From: Actinomycetota bacterium
GTDB taxonomy: Bacteria > Actinomycetota > Actinomycetes > S36-B12
DNA length: 53,738 bases
Assembly: GCA_030645615.1 (NCBI GenBank)
Contig: JAUSNB010000028.1
Span: forward strand, 1 to 53,738
Reading direction: 5' to 3'
Each line of letters starts with the position of its first letter. Within the stretch, counting starts at the first letter, position 1. Shown here one piece after another: positions 25,243 through 34,235 of the stretch. The notes beneath the pieces were generated by a model. It saw nothing but the letters and a program-made list of their open reading frames with translations, ran no database searches and was not told where the DNA came from. The position numbers were made by a program, and so were the translations under genes.

Positions 25243-25315
25243 TGGACCGCACTGGACTCGAACCAGTAACCAATGCCTTGTAAGGGCATCACTCTGCCAA
25301 TTGAGTTAGCGGTCC
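25243..25315 (-). tRNA. tRNA-Val (anticodon UAC)
   Basis: A complete cloverleaf on the minus strand. Acceptor GGACCGC/GCGGTCC, D-arm ACTC/GAGT, anticodon stem ATGCC/GGCAT with loop CTTACAA (anticodon TAC), T-arm ACTGG-TTCGAGT-CCAGT, discriminator A. The 3' CCA is not encoded (CCG follows). It decodes GUA and related valine codons. Confidence 0.95.
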
Positions 25316-25335
25316 TTGCGGCGACGAGGGTACCG

Positions 25336-25797
25336 CTAGGCGAGGGCCGCCAGGGCTGCCGCGTAGTCGTCAGCGCTGCGGGCCTCGCCCACGGACGTGA
25401 CGACCGACCAGCGGATGACGCCCTGCTTGTCGATGACGAAGGTGGCCCGGGTCGGGAAGCCCTTCGCTTCTAGGAACGCGCCGTACGCGCGGGAGACCTC
25501 TCCGTGCGGCCAGAAGTCGCTCAGCAGCGAGTGGGTGAGCCCCTCCTGCTCCGCGAAGACGCGCAGCGAGTTCGGGCTGTCGCAGGACACGCTCAGCACG
25601 GTCGTGTCGTCATTGACGAACTCCGTGTATCGGTCGCGGATGGTGCACAGCTCGCCCGTGCAGGTCCCGGTGAAGGCCAGCGGGTAGAACATCAGGATCA
25701 CGTTCTTGTCACCCCGGAATTCGGACAGGGTCACCTTCTGCCCGTGCTGGTTCCGCAGCGTGAAGTCGGGTGCGGCTTGGCCGGTCTCGGCGGACAT
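25336..25797 (-). CDS. ahpE: AhpE-type peroxiredoxin, 153 aa
   Basis: Thiol peroxidase that reduces hydroperoxides. The active site [15 protein letters not shown] has peroxidatic Cys46. AhpE of M. tuberculosis has the same LAFTG-C context but is a one-cysteine enzyme. Here a second cysteine follows five residues later (Cys51), as in BCP-type peroxiredoxins, so an intramolecular disulfide is possible. [16 protein letters not shown] and [15 protein letters not shown] also match AhpE. A full-length single domain. It sits in the conserved AhpE - DUF3052 - aceE neighbourhood, cotranscribed after the DUF3052 gene. Confidence 0.93.
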   Translation of the reverse strand: MSAETGQAAPDFTLRNQHGQKVTLSEFRGDKNVILMFYPLAFTGTCTGELCTIRDRYTEFVNDDTTVLSVSCDSPNSLRVFAEQEGLTHSLLSDFWPHGEVSRAYGAFLEAKGFPTRATFVIDKQGVIRWSVVTSVGEARSADDYAAALAALA

Positions 25798-25833
25798 GTC
25801 TCTCCTGGTCAGTGCTGGTGGCGGAGCCAGACG

Positions 25834-26256
25834 CTACCTCTTGGCGCGCGGCGCCACCAGCCGAGTCCCCTGCCACTGCGCACCGGCGCTGATCGTGCTG
25901 GTCTGCTGCAGACCGGCCGTCGGCGCAGCGTCCGCGATGTCCTCGGCATCGACGTGGCCGTCGCGGCCGGGCTTGGGGGTCATCAGCCACACCACACCGT
26001 GATCGGTCAACGGACCCTTCGCGTCGACGAGCGCGTCCACCAGGTCTCCGTCATCGTCTCGCCACCAGATGATCACCACGTCGACGACGTCGTCGAACGC
26101 CTCGTCCACGAGGTCGGTCTCGATGACATGCTCGATGCCTTCCCGCAGGCCGTGGTCGACATCGTCGTCGAAGCCGACTTCCTGGACCGTGAGACCGGCC
26201 TGGAGGCCGAGCCGACGCGCCCGGTCGCGGGCATCGTCCTCCGCAGCGGCGGTCAC
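25834..26256 (-). CDS. DUF3052 family protein, 140 aa
   Basis: Conserved actinobacterial protein of unknown function found next to aceE and ahpE (Rv2239c-like). Visible features are a very acidic middle ([52 protein letters not shown]), [29 protein letters not shown] and a basic end. No catalytic motif is recognised. The GTG at 26256 is preferred over GTG 26268 because GAGGAG lies about 4-5 nt before it. Divergent from aceE across a 291-bp gap that must hold both promoters. Confidence 0.85.
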   Translation of the reverse strand: MTAAAEDDARDRARRLGLQAGLTVQEVGFDDDVDHGLREGIEHVIETDLVDEAFDDVVDVVIIWWRDDDGDLVDALVDAKGPLTDHGVVWLMTPKPGRDGHVDAEDIADAAPTAGLQQTSTISAGAQWQGTRLVAPRAKR

Positions 26257-26373
26257 GTCACTCCTCACCTCGCGCGGCCGGGTCGTTGCCGGCCGTCGTC
26301 ACGGACCGCGGACTGCCGCGGTCTGCGCTGTAGTCCACCCGACCCCGGGCCTGCGCGCAAGCGACACGGCCCA

Positions 26374-26390
26374 ATTGGGGCGTACCCAAT
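26374..26390. promoter_or_regulatory. Inverted repeat in the aceE upstream region
   Basis: ATTGGG-GCGTA-CCCAAT, perfect 6-bp arms with 5-bp spacing, 158 bp before aceE. Its arms resemble the ATTGG/CCAAT half-sites used by PdhR-type GntR regulators in proteobacteria, although the spacing is longer by two. The rest of the 291-bp gap (26257-26547) shows GC-rich sequence without another gene. Confidence 0.4.
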
Positions 26391-26547
26391 CCCGCGGGTG
26401 TCGGCGGCGTACCGGCCCGGACAGCCGGTTTCCCCCTCCCGGCGCCGTTGGGGGCGACATGCGGAAGGATGGGAGGGCGCGACACCCGCGTGCTCCGAAT
26501 CCCCGTCGGGCGGCGATCCCGCCCGCGGCCGAACCGAAGGGTTCACC

Positions 26548-29286
26548 GTGGCCCCTGGACGTGATCGCGACCCCCTCCTGGCCGGCGGACTGCCGACCCA
26601 GTACGTCGACGTCGATCCGGAGGAGACCGGCGAGTGGGTCGAGTCGTTCGACGACGTCGTCGACCAGCAGGGCAACTACCGGGCGCGATACCTCATGCTC
26701 TCGCTGCTCCGACGCGCCGCCGAGCGCAACGTCGGCGTGCCCAGCCTGCGCAGCACCGACTACATCAACACGATCCCGCCCGAGCGCGAGCCGGGCTTCC
26801 CCGGCGACGAGGCCGTCGAGAAGAGGATCCGCCAGATCATCCGATGGAACGCCGCGATCATGGTCCATCGGGCCCAGCGGCCGGGCATCTCGGTCGGCGG
26901 CCACATATCCAGCTACGCCTCGTCGGCCACCCTGTACGAAGTCGGCTTCAACCACTTCTTCCGCGGGCCCGACCATGCCGGCGGCGGCGACCAGGTGTAC
27001 TTCCAAGGACATGCATCGCCCGGGGTGTACGCCCGGGCCTTCCTAGAGGGCCGGCTCAGCGCGCACGACCTCGACGGCTTCCGGCAGGAGGTCTCCCGTC
27101 CGGGCGGTGGCCTGCCCTCCTATCCGCACCCGCGGCTCATGCCGTGGTTCTGGCAGTTCCCGACCGTCTCGATGGGCCTGGGGCCCCTGAACGCCATCTA
27201 CCAGGCCAGGTTCAACAAGTACCTGACCCATCGTGGCATCAAGGACGCATCGGACCAGCGGGTCTGGGCCTTCCTCGGTGACGGCGAGACCGACGAGGTC
27301 GATGCGGTCGGCGCGCTGACGCTTGCCGCCCGCGAGGAACTCGACAACCTCACCTTCGTGGTGAACTGCAACCTGCAGCGGCTCGATGGGCCGGTCCGGG
27401 GGAACGGCAAGATCATCCAGGAACTCGAGAGCCTGTTCCGCGGCGCGGGCTGGAACGTCATCAAGGTCGTGTGGGGCCGCAAGTGGGACGAACTGCTCGC
27501 CCGGGACCGCGATGGCGCGCTGGTCAACCTCATGAACAACACTCCCGATGGCGACTTCCAGACCTACAAGAGCGAGGACGGAGCCTTCGTCCGCGAGCAC
27601 TTCTTCGGGCGCGATCCGCGCACCGCGCGGCTCATCGAGGGCTGGACCGACCAGGAGGTCTGGAACCTGCAGCGCGGCGGCCACGACTACCGCAAGATGT
27701 ACGCCGCATACGAGGCGGCGTCACGGGTCAAGGGCCAGCCGACCGTCATCCTGGCGAAGACCATCAAGGGATGGACACTCGGATCGCACTTCGAGGGCCG
27801 CAACTCCACCCACCAGATGAAGAAGCTGTCCGTCGAGGACCTGCGCGCCTTCCGCGACACCCTCCAGATCCCGATCACCGATGCGGACCTCGACCCGTAC
27901 CTGCCGCCGTACTTCCACCCTGGGCCCGATGACGAGTCCGTCGTCTACATGCACGAGCGGCGTCGCGTCCTCGGCGGATCGGTCCCCACGCGCCGGACGA
28001 CGGCCACCCCACTGGCCCTGCCGGGCGACGAGGCCTACACCGTGGTGCGGCGCGGTTCCGGCAAGCAGGCCATCGCCACGACGATGGCATTCGTCCGGCT
28101 GCTGAAGGACCTCATGAAGGACCCCGAGATCGGGGCGAGGTTCGTCCCGATCATCCCGGATGAAGCCCGGACCTTCGGCATGGATTCGCTGTTCCCGACC
28201 GCCAAGATCTACTCCCCGCACGGCCAGCAGTACATCTCCGTCGACCGCGAGCTCATGCTCTCCTACAAGGAATCGCAGACGGGGCAGATCCTGCACGAAG
28301 GCATCAACGAGGCGGGCTCGGTCGCGTCCTTCACGGCGGTGGGATCCGCGTACTCGACCCAGGGCGAATCGCTCATCCCGATCTACATCTTCTACTCGAT
28401 GTTCGGCTTCCAGCGCACCGGCGACGGCTTCTGGGCTGCCATGGACCAGATGGCGCGCGGCTTCGTCATCGGGGCGACGGCGGGCCGCACCACCCTCAAC
28501 GGCGAGGGCCTGCAGCACGAGGACGGGCACTCCCTCCTCCTGGCCAGCACCAACCCGGCCGTCGTCGCCTACGATCCGGCCTTCGGCTACGAGCTCGGCC
28601 ACATCGTGCAGGACGGGCTGCGGCGCATGTACGGACCGAACGCGGAGAACGTCTTCTACTACCTGACCGTGTACAACGAGCCCTATCCCCAGCCCGCCGA
28701 GCCGGACGACGTCGACATCGAGGGCATCCTTCGCGGCATCCACCTGGTCAGCCCGGGCGACGGACCGGACGGCGCGCCCCGCGCCCAGTTGATGGCCAGC
28801 GGCGTGGGTGTCAACTGGGCCCTGCGCGCACAGGAACTGCTGCGGGACGACTGGGGCGTCGTGGCCGACGTCTGGTCGGTGACGTCCTGGAACGAGCTCC
28901 GGCGCGACGGACTGGCCGTCGACCGGCACAACCTCCTCCACCCCGAACAGCCTCCTCGGGTGGCCTACCTGACCCGTCGGCTCGAGGGCCGACCCGGCCC
29001 GTTCATCGCGGTCTCCGACTGGATGCGCGCCGTCCAGGACCAGGTGCGCGAGTGGGTCCCCGGCGACTTCGTCTCCCTCGGCACGGACGGGTGGGGCCTC
29101 AGCGACACCCGTGGCGCGCTACGACGGCACTTCCTCGTCGACGCCGAGTCGATCACGGTCCAGGCCATGGCGATGCTGGCCAAGCGCGGGGAGGTCGATG
29201 AGTCGATCCTGCCGGGAGCAATCGTCCGGTACCGCCTCGACGACCCGGCCGCCGCCGACGCCGGCAACACGGAGGGAAGCGGCTGA
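26548..29286 (+). CDS. aceE: Pyruvate dehydrogenase E1 component, homodimeric AceE type, 912 aa
   Basis: TPP-dependent decarboxylation of pyruvate and acetylation of the E2 lipoyl group, giving acetyl-CoA. It starts [38 protein letters not shown], typical of AceE. TPP/Mg motif [25 protein letters not shown] ... [15 protein letters not shown] is present, plus [13 protein letters not shown]-like and [19 protein letters not shown] regions. Length is normal. GTG 26548 has an AAGGG sequence upstream; longer readings extend into the divergent DUF3052 gene. It is followed closely by the ferritin-VIT1 gene (2 bp), fasR and the fab genes, tying acetyl-CoA supply to fatty acid synthesis. Confidence 0.97.
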   Translation: MAPGRDRDPLLAGGLPTQYVDVDPEETGEWVESFDDVVDQQGNYRARYLMLSLLRRAAERNVGVPSLRSTDYINTIPPEREPGFPGDEAVEKRIRQIIRWNAAIMVHRAQRPGISVGGHISSYASSATLYEVGFNHFFRGPDHAGGGDQVYFQGHASPGVYARAFLEGRLSAHDLDGFRQEVSRPGGGLPSYPHPRLMPWFWQFPTVSMGLGPLNAIYQARFNKYLTHRGIKDASDQRVWAFLGDGETDEVDAVGALTLAAREELDNLTFVVNCNLQRLDGPVRGNGKIIQELESLFRGAGWNVIKVVWGRKWDELLARDRDGALVNLMNNTPDGDFQTYKSEDGAFVREHFFGRDPRTARLIEGWTDQEVWNLQRGGHDYRKMYAAYEAASRVKGQPTVILAKTIKGWTLGSHFEGRNSTHQMKKLSVEDLRAFRDTLQIPITDADLDPYLPPYFHPGPDDESVVYMHERRRVLGGSVPTRRTTATPLALPGDEAYTVVRRGSGKQAIATTMAFVRLLKDLMKDPEIGARFVPIIPDEARTFGMDSLFPTAKIYSPHGQQYISVDRELMLSYKESQTGQILHEGINEAGSVASFTAVGSAYSTQGESLIPIYIFYSMFGFQRTGDGFWAAMDQMARGFVIGATAGRTTLNGEGLQHEDGHSLLLASTNPAVVAYDPAFGYELGHIVQDGLRRMYGPNAENVFYYLTVYNEPYPQPAEPDDVDIEGILRGIHLVSPGDGPDGAPRAQLMASGVGVNWALRAQELLRDDWGVVADVWSVTSWNELRRDGLAVDRHNLLHPEQPPRVAYLTRRLEGRPGPFIAVSDWMRAVQDQVREWVPGDFVSLGTDGWGLSDTRGALRRHFLVDAESITVQAMAMLAKRGEVDESILPGAIVRYRLDDPAAADAGNTEGSG

Positions 29287-29288
29287 CG

Positions 29289-30458
29289 ATGGCATCGGAC
29301 CCGCGGCGGTTCCTGCGCTACCTCGAGGCCGAGCGCAACGCCGCCATGCTCTACCGGGCCCTCGCCGGTGCGGTCGACGGCGATCGCCGCGAGGCGCTGC
29401 TCGAGCTCGCGGCGATCGAGGACGAGCACGCCTCCCACTGGGTCGACAAGCTGACCGAGTACGGCGTCCCTATCCCCCCGCCGCCGACGTCCCTGGATCC
29501 CACCGATGCGGCGCTCGTAGCGCGCGCACGCGGCGCGGGCCTCGCAGACGTGCTCGCGCACCTCGAGCAGGCCGAGGGCGCCGACGCCGGCATGTACGAC
29601 GCCGAGCCCGAGGCACCCGACTCGATGTCCGAGGACGAACGGGAGCACATTGAGGTCTTCGCCCGCATGCGCTCGACCCTGCCGGACACTGCGACGGCCG
29701 CCCTCCCCCCGCGGGGCACCGCGGGCCATCGCGTCGTCTCGCCCGACCGGGGCGAGCCCTGGCATCGCGGCGACCGCAGCGGCGCGACCCGGGCCGCCGT
29801 CTTCGGCATCAGTGACGGCCTGGTGTCCAACACGGCGCTGGTCATGGGCTTCGCCGGAGCCGCGACCTCGAACAGCACCGTGCTCTTCGCCGGCCTGGCC
29901 GGCCTGCTCGCCGGGGCGTTCAGCATGGCCGCGGGCGAGTACGTCAGCGTGGCCAGCCAGCGCGACCTGTTCCGCCGTGAGATCGAGATCGAGGCGGCCG
30001 AGCTTCGCGACAAGCCGGAGGAGGAGCAGCGAGAGCTCGAGCTCATCTACCGGGCGAAGGGCCTGGACCGCGCGAGCGCAGCATCAGTAGCCGCACAGAT
30101 CATGTCCGATCCGAAGACCGCGCTGGACACCCTTGCCCGGGAGGAGCTCGGCCTGGACCCCAGCGAGCTTGGCTCGCCGGTACGGGTCGCCGTCTCGAGC
30201 TTCCTCGCCTTCGCCGTGGGCGCCACCGTCGCGGTCGTCCCCTACCTGTTCTTCCTCTCGCCGGGCGCGTCCAGCGTTGCCCCCGCGGTCATGGCGATCT
30301 GCCTCGCGATGGTCACGATGCTCGTTGTCGGCGGAGTCGTCGGTCGGCTCTCCGGCCGGGGCGTCGTGTTCTCGGCCCTTCGCCAGTTCCTGTGGGGCAC
30401 CGGGGCGGCGCTGGTGACGTTCGTCGTCGGGCGCCTCATCGGCGTCAACATCGGCTAG
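29289..30458 (+). CDS. Ferritin-like domain fused to VIT1/CCC1 iron-manganese transporter (MbfA/Er-VIT1 type), 389 aa
   Basis: Two-domain membrane protein. Residues 1-135 form a rubrerythrin/ferritin-like helical bundle with carboxylate and histidine ligands (LEAERNAAMLYRAL, ELAAIEDEHASHW, EDEREHIEVFARM). The C-terminal VIT1 domain has AVFGISDGLVSNTALVMGFAGA, AGAFSMAAGEYVSVASQRDLF and a metal-binding cytosolic helix pair, then three more helices. Relatives such as rhizobial MbfA export iron under oxidative or iron stress. The gene starts 2 bp after aceE and ends 5 bp before fasR, so it is within the same transcription unit, which is unusual placement for an iron exporter. Confidence 0.88.
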   Translation: MASDPRRFLRYLEAERNAAMLYRALAGAVDGDRREALLELAAIEDEHASHWVDKLTEYGVPIPPPPTSLDPTDAALVARARGAGLADVLAHLEQAEGADAGMYDAEPEAPDSMSEDEREHIEVFARMRSTLPDTATAALPPRGTAGHRVVSPDRGEPWHRGDRSGATRAAVFGISDGLVSNTALVMGFAGAATSNSTVLFAGLAGLLAGAFSMAAGEYVSVASQRDLFRREIEIEAAELRDKPEEEQRELELIYRAKGLDRASAASVAAQIMSDPKTALDTLAREELGLDPSELGSPVRVAVSSFLAFAVGATVAVVPYLFFLSPGASSVAPAVMAICLAMVTMLVVGGVVGRLSGRGVVFSALRQFLWGTGAALVTFVVGRLIGVNIG

Positions 30459-30463
30459 CGCGC

Positions 30464-31618
30464 GTGCGCGCGAGCCCCGAGGCCGTCCGCCTCACCCGTG
30501 CCACGGGGGAGCTCACCACCGCCGCGACCAAGCGGATGGAGGAGACCCTTCCCTGGTTCCGCGAGCTCGGCGCCGAGGAGCGCTCGTGGGTCACCCTCGT
30601 CGCGCAGGCCGGCATCACGGCATTCATTGAATGGTTCACCTCGCCGGGCGACCGTCCCGGACTGACCGCCGACGTCTTCGGTGCTGCCCCCCGCGACCTC
30701 GCTCGGGTGATCTCCCTGGAGCAGACGGTAGACCTCGTGCGCACGACGGTCAGCGTGGTCGAGGAGTCCATCGACGCCCTGGCCACGTCCGACGACCGGC
30801 CGGACCTGCGCCTGGCAATCCTGCGCTACTCCCGGGAGATCGCGTTCTCCGCCGCGGAGGTGTATGCGCGGGCCGCGGAGGCCCGAGGGGCATGGGATGC
30901 CCGGCTGGAGGCCCTCGTCGTCGATGCCCTGCTGCGCGACGAGGTCGATGACTCCGTCTTGGGCCGGGTGGCCGCGCTGGGCTGGTCCACCCAGGAGACC
31001 GTGATCGTCATCGCCGGCGCCGCACCCGTCGGCGACGCGGAGACCGCGCTCGACGTGCTGCGCCGCGCGGCGGCCCACCACGAACTGGACCTGCTCACCG
31101 GTATCCACGGCTCGACGCTGCTGGCCGTGGTCGGCCGGGGCGCTGACCTGGCCAAGGCGGCCCGGCTGCTCGCCCCGCACTTCGGCCCAGGGCCTGTCGT
31201 CACCAGCGACCCGGTGCCCGGGCTGGCCCAGGTGCCGGAGGCGGCCCGGTCGGCGTTGTCGGGTCTGCGGGCGGCCTGGGGCTGGGCCGACGCTCCTCGC
31301 CCCGTCGCGTCCGCCGACCTGCTACCCGAGCGGGCCCTGGCCGGCGACCCCGTCGCGGCGGCGGCACTGGTCGCCATGGTTCACCGGCCCCTGCTCGCGG
31401 AGGTCGCCCTGTATGACACGGCGGCCACATACCTGGAGCGGGTGACGTCCCTGGAGGCGACCGCGCGGGCCTTGTTCATCCACCCCAACACCGTGCGGTA
31501 CCGGCTGCGCCGGATCGCCGACCTCACCGGCCATAGCCCCACCGATGCCCGCGGGTCCTTCACCCTGCGGGTGGGCCTCACCCTGGGCCGGCTGGCTGGC
31601 GAGGATCTGCCGGACTAG
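30464..31618 (+). CDS. fasR: PucR/CdaR-type regulator, FasR-like activator of fatty acid synthesis, 384 aa
   Basis: The C-terminal helix-turn-helix (LEATARALFIHPNTVRYRLRRIADLTG) is the HTH_30 domain of the PucR/CdaR family. The N-terminal half is a GGDEF-like/PucR-type sensory region without catalytic signature. The homologue in this exact position (Rv2242, S. coelicolor FasR) controls the downstream fab genes, so the name is inferred from synteny plus domain structure. GTG 30464 begins 5 bp after the VIT1 stop; longer readings overlap that gene. A perfect palindrome 12 bp after its stop is a good candidate binding site. Confidence 0.88.
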   Translation: MRASPEAVRLTRATGELTTAATKRMEETLPWFRELGAEERSWVTLVAQAGITAFIEWFTSPGDRPGLTADVFGAAPRDLARVISLEQTVDLVRTTVSVVEESIDALATSDDRPDLRLAILRYSREIAFSAAEVYARAAEARGAWDARLEALVVDALLRDEVDDSVLGRVAALGWSTQETVIVIAGAAPVGDAETALDVLRRAAAHHELDLLTGIHGSTLLAVVGRGADLAKAARLLAPHFGPGPVVTSDPVPGLAQVPEAARSALSGLRAAWGWADAPRPVASADLLPERALAGDPVAAAALVAMVHRPLLAEVALYDTAATYLERVTSLEATARALFIHPNTVRYRLRRIADLTGHSPTDARGSFTLRVGLTLGRLAGEDLPD

Positions 31619-31629
31619 GCTGGGCCGAC

Positions 31630-31646
31630 TTGTAGGTTTCCTACAA
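31630..31646. promoter_or_regulatory. Perfect 17-bp palindrome between fasR and fabD (candidate FasR operator)
   Basis: TTGTAGG-TTT-CCTACAA, 7-bp perfect arms and a 3-nt centre. It is the only conspicuously AT-containing element in the 96-bp fasR-fabD gap and lies 68 bp before fabD. As RNA it could be only a very tight hairpin, so a dimeric-regulator site is more likely. FasR binding is inferred. Confidence 0.55.
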
Positions 31647-31714
31647 ACAGAGCGCGCGGACATTGGCGGGCGCAACAGCGCTTGGCCCCACCCCATTGCG
31701 GAAGGCTACGACTC

Positions 31715-32908
31715 GTGCTCGTTGTCGTCGCGCCCGGACAGGGCGCCCAGTCCCCCGGCTTCCTGACCCCTTGGCTTGACGTCCCCGGCGTGCGCGAGCG
31801 CCTGGAGTGGCTGTCGATCGTGAGCGGCGTCGACCTTGTCGAGCACGGCACCGTGTCCGACGCCGAGACGATCCGCGATACCGCGATCGCCCAGCCGCTC
31901 ATCGTCGGGGCCGGGCTGGTCACGCTGCTCGGCCTCTTTCCTCACCCCGGCAATGCATTCGCGCGCATCGGGGCGGGAGCCGGCCACTCCGTCGGCGAGA
32001 TCACGGCCGCCGTCGGGTCCGGGGTGCTGACCGCGGAGCAGGCCATGGTCTTTGTCCGCGAGCGTGGCCGGCTCATGGCCGCGGCCGCGGCCGTCACAGC
32101 CACCGGCATGAGCGCAGTCCTCGGGGGCGATCCGGACGTCGTCGTGGCCTCCGCTGCCGAGCATGGCCTGACACCGGCCAACATGAACGGAGCCGGCCAG
32201 ATCGTGGTGGCGGGCACGCTCGCGCAACTGGACGCCTTCGCCGCCTCCCCACCGGACGGGTGCCGGGTCCGGTCGCTGGAGGTCGCCGGCGCATTCCACA
32301 CCCAGCACATGGCGCCAGCCGTCGACGTGCTGGGCAGGTATGCGCGGTCCATCACCACCCACGACCCACGCATCCCGTTGCTGTCCAACGCGGACGGCCG
32401 GGTCGTGCACGACGGGCGCGACGTCCTGCGTCGGATGGTCTCGCAGGTCAGCAACCCGGTCCGGTGGGATCTCTGCATGGCCGCCATGGCGGATCTGGGC
32501 GTCACGGCGCTCATCGAGATCCCCCCTGCCGGGACCCTCACCGGACTGGCCAAGCGCGCGCTCCCGGGAGTGGAGACCCTCGCCGTCAAGACCCCCGACG
32601 ACCTCCCCGCCGCGTGGACGCTGATCGAGCGCCATGGCCGCCCGGCCAACCTCGATGCCTCACCCACCTGGCGGCTGCTGGTCGCCCCGATCAAGGGCAC
32701 CTTCCGTCAGTCCAGCGCCCTGGCTGTGGGCAGCGCGGTCGAGGTCAAGTCGAGCATCGGCAGCGTCGACACGCTTCGGGAATCCATCCCCGTGGTGGCC
32801 CCGCACGGCGGCACCGTCGTCGAGTGGCTCGTCGAGGACGGCGATCCGGTGGCACCAGGCCAGCCCATCCTCCGGCTCCACCCTGTCGCCCAGGAGGCAA
32901 CCGCGTGA
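31715..32908 (+). CDS. fabD: Malonyl-CoA:ACP transacylase with C-terminal barrel-sandwich (biotinyl/lipoyl-like) domain, 397 aa
   Basis: Loads malonate from CoA onto ACP. The transacylase domain (1-310) has VAPGQGAQSPGF, nucleophile Ser92 in GHSVG, Arg117 and His195 (GAFHTQHM). Typical FabD ends near residue 310. Here about 85 further residues (PTWRLLVAPIKGTF ... IPVVAPHGGTVVEWLVEDGDPVAPGQPILRLHP) match the biotinyl/lipoyl hammerhead fold. However, the modification site (AMKM in biotin carriers) reads VDTLRE, so there is no lysine to modify. GTG 31715 follows GGAAGG at about 10 nt. The stop overlaps fabH (GTGA). Confidence 0.93.
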   Translation: MLVVVAPGQGAQSPGFLTPWLDVPGVRERLEWLSIVSGVDLVEHGTVSDAETIRDTAIAQPLIVGAGLVTLLGLFPHPGNAFARIGAGAGHSVGEITAAVGSGVLTAEQAMVFVRERGRLMAAAAAVTATGMSAVLGGDPDVVVASAAEHGLTPANMNGAGQIVVAGTLAQLDAFAASPPDGCRVRSLEVAGAFHTQHMAPAVDVLGRYARSITTHDPRIPLLSNADGRVVHDGRDVLRRMVSQVSNPVRWDLCMAAMADLGVTALIEIPPAGTLTGLAKRALPGVETLAVKTPDDLPAAWTLIERHGRPANLDASPTWRLLVAPIKGTFRQSSALAVGSAVEVKSSIGSVDTLRESIPVVAPHGGTVVEWLVEDGDPVAPGQPILRLHPVAQEATA

Positions 32909-33909
32909 CCGCATCGATCACCCCGTCGCTCGGCTCCCCGCACGCACGGATCCTGTCCGTCGGCGTGCGCCGACCGTCCCGCATCGTGCCCAACTCCGAG
33001 ATCGTCGACCGCATCGACTCGTCGGACGAGTGGATCCGCGAGCGATCGGGGATTGTCGAGCGCCGGTGGGCCGAGCCGGACGAGTCCGTCGTCGACCTCG
33101 CGGTCGCGGCCGGGCGCGAGGCCCTCGCCAAGTCGGGCATCGCCGCCGACCAGATCGGCCTGGTCATGGTCGCCACGGTGACGCACCCATTCCAGACCCC
33201 GTCGGCAGCCGCGGAGGTCGCCTTCCAGCTCGGCGCGAGCCGGGCCGGTGCCGTCGACCTCGGCGCCGCATGTGCCGGGTTCTGCTATGGCCTGGCCATG
33301 GCCAACGACCTGATCCGTGGTGGCAGCGCGCAATACGTGCTGCTGGTCGGGGTCGAGAAGCTCACCGACTGGATCAACCCTGACGACCGCGGGACGGCAT
33401 TCCTGTTCGCGGACGCGGCGGGCGCCGTGGTCGTCGGCCCGTCTGACGTCCCTGCGATCGGCCCCGTGGTCTGGGGAGCCGACGGCAGCCAAGCCGACGC
33501 CATTTGCATGACCCAGTCGCTGATCGACTACCGCGACAACGGCGGGCCGATCTTCCCCACCCTCGTCATGCAGGGGCAGCAGGTGTTCCGCTGGGCCGTG
33601 GGCGAGATGTCGAAGATCGCACAAGAGGCGCTCGAGGTCGCCGGTGTCGCCGCCGACGACCTCGACGCGTTCATCCCGCACCAGGCCAACATGCGGATCA
33701 CGGACGCCATGGTGCGCGCCATCAAGCTGCCGAGCCATGTGCCCGTGGCCCGGGACATCGCCTACTCGGGGAACACCTCAGCGGCATCGGTACCGTTGGC
33801 CATGGAACGCATGCTGGAGTCCGGGGAGGCCCCGCACGGCGGCACCGCGCTCCTCATCGGCTTCGGCGCCGGACTGGTGTTCGCCGCACAGGTCGTGACC
33901 CTGCCCTAG
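32905..33909 (+). CDS. fabH: Beta-ketoacyl-ACP synthase III, 334 aa
   Basis: Starts fatty acid chains by condensing an acyl-CoA with malonyl-ACP. Thiolase fold with the triad Cys123 (GAACAGF), His259 (IPHQAN) and Asn290 (SGNTSAAS). Also RSGIVERRWA and FADAAGAVVVGP. Full length. GTG 32905 overlaps the fabD stop, with a perfect AGGAGG about 7 nt upstream. The operon order fabD-fabH-acpP-fabF is as in Streptomyces. The Cys-His-Asn set distinguishes it from FabF/KasA enzymes. Confidence 0.96.
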   Translation: MTASITPSLGSPHARILSVGVRRPSRIVPNSEIVDRIDSSDEWIRERSGIVERRWAEPDESVVDLAVAAGREALAKSGIAADQIGLVMVATVTHPFQTPSAAAEVAFQLGASRAGAVDLGAACAGFCYGLAMANDLIRGGSAQYVLLVGVEKLTDWINPDDRGTAFLFADAAGAVVVGPSDVPAIGPVVWGADGSQADAICMTQSLIDYRDNGGPIFPTLVMQGQQVFRWAVGEMSKIAQEALEVAGVAADDLDAFIPHQANMRITDAMVRAIKLPSHVPVARDIAYSGNTSAASVPLAMERMLESGEAPHGGTALLIGFGAGLVFAAQVVTLP

Positions 33910-33987
33910 CCCCACCAGTACGACGACCACCGCAACCCCGAGCAGCACGCCACGATCAGCACCCACCACCATCGAAAGGACACGCAC

Positions 33988-34227
33988 ATGAGCCAGGACA
34001 TCCTGGAAGGCCTCGCCACCATCGTCAACGAGGTCGCCGGCGTCCCGGTCGAGGACGTTCAGCCCGACAAGTCCTTCGTCGACGACCTGGACATCGACTC
34101 CCTGTCGATGGTCGAGGTGGTCATGGCGGCCGAGGACAAGTGGGGCGTCAAGATCCCCGACAGCGAGGTCAAGAATCTCAAGACGGTCGGAGACGCGGTC
34201 AGCTTCATCGCCGCCAACAAGGCCTAG
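33988..34227 (+). CDS. acpP: Acyl carrier protein, 79 aa
   Basis: Carries growing acyl chains on a 4'-phosphopantetheine. The attachment site is Ser38 in DDLDIDSLSMVEVVMAAED, with helix II recognition residues and the acidic character of ACPs. Close in size to bacterial FAS II ACP, without the long C-terminal tail of mycobacterial AcpM. AAAGGA precedes ATG 33988. The 78-bp gap after fabH holds no gene, and a strong stem-loop follows the acpP stop. Confidence 0.97.
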   Translation: MSQDILEGLATIVNEVAGVPVEDVQPDKSFVDDLDIDSLSMVEVVMAAEDKWGVKIPDSEVKNLKTVGDAVSFIAANKA

Positions 34228-34235
34228 CGCGCACT

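Noticed and set aside
25250-25310. Reading the tRNA on the plus strand with a TTGTAAG loop (would suggest tRNA-Thr)
   Set aside because: The T-loop (GGTTCGAGTCC) and D-loop signatures appear only on the minus strand, giving anticodon UAC (Val).
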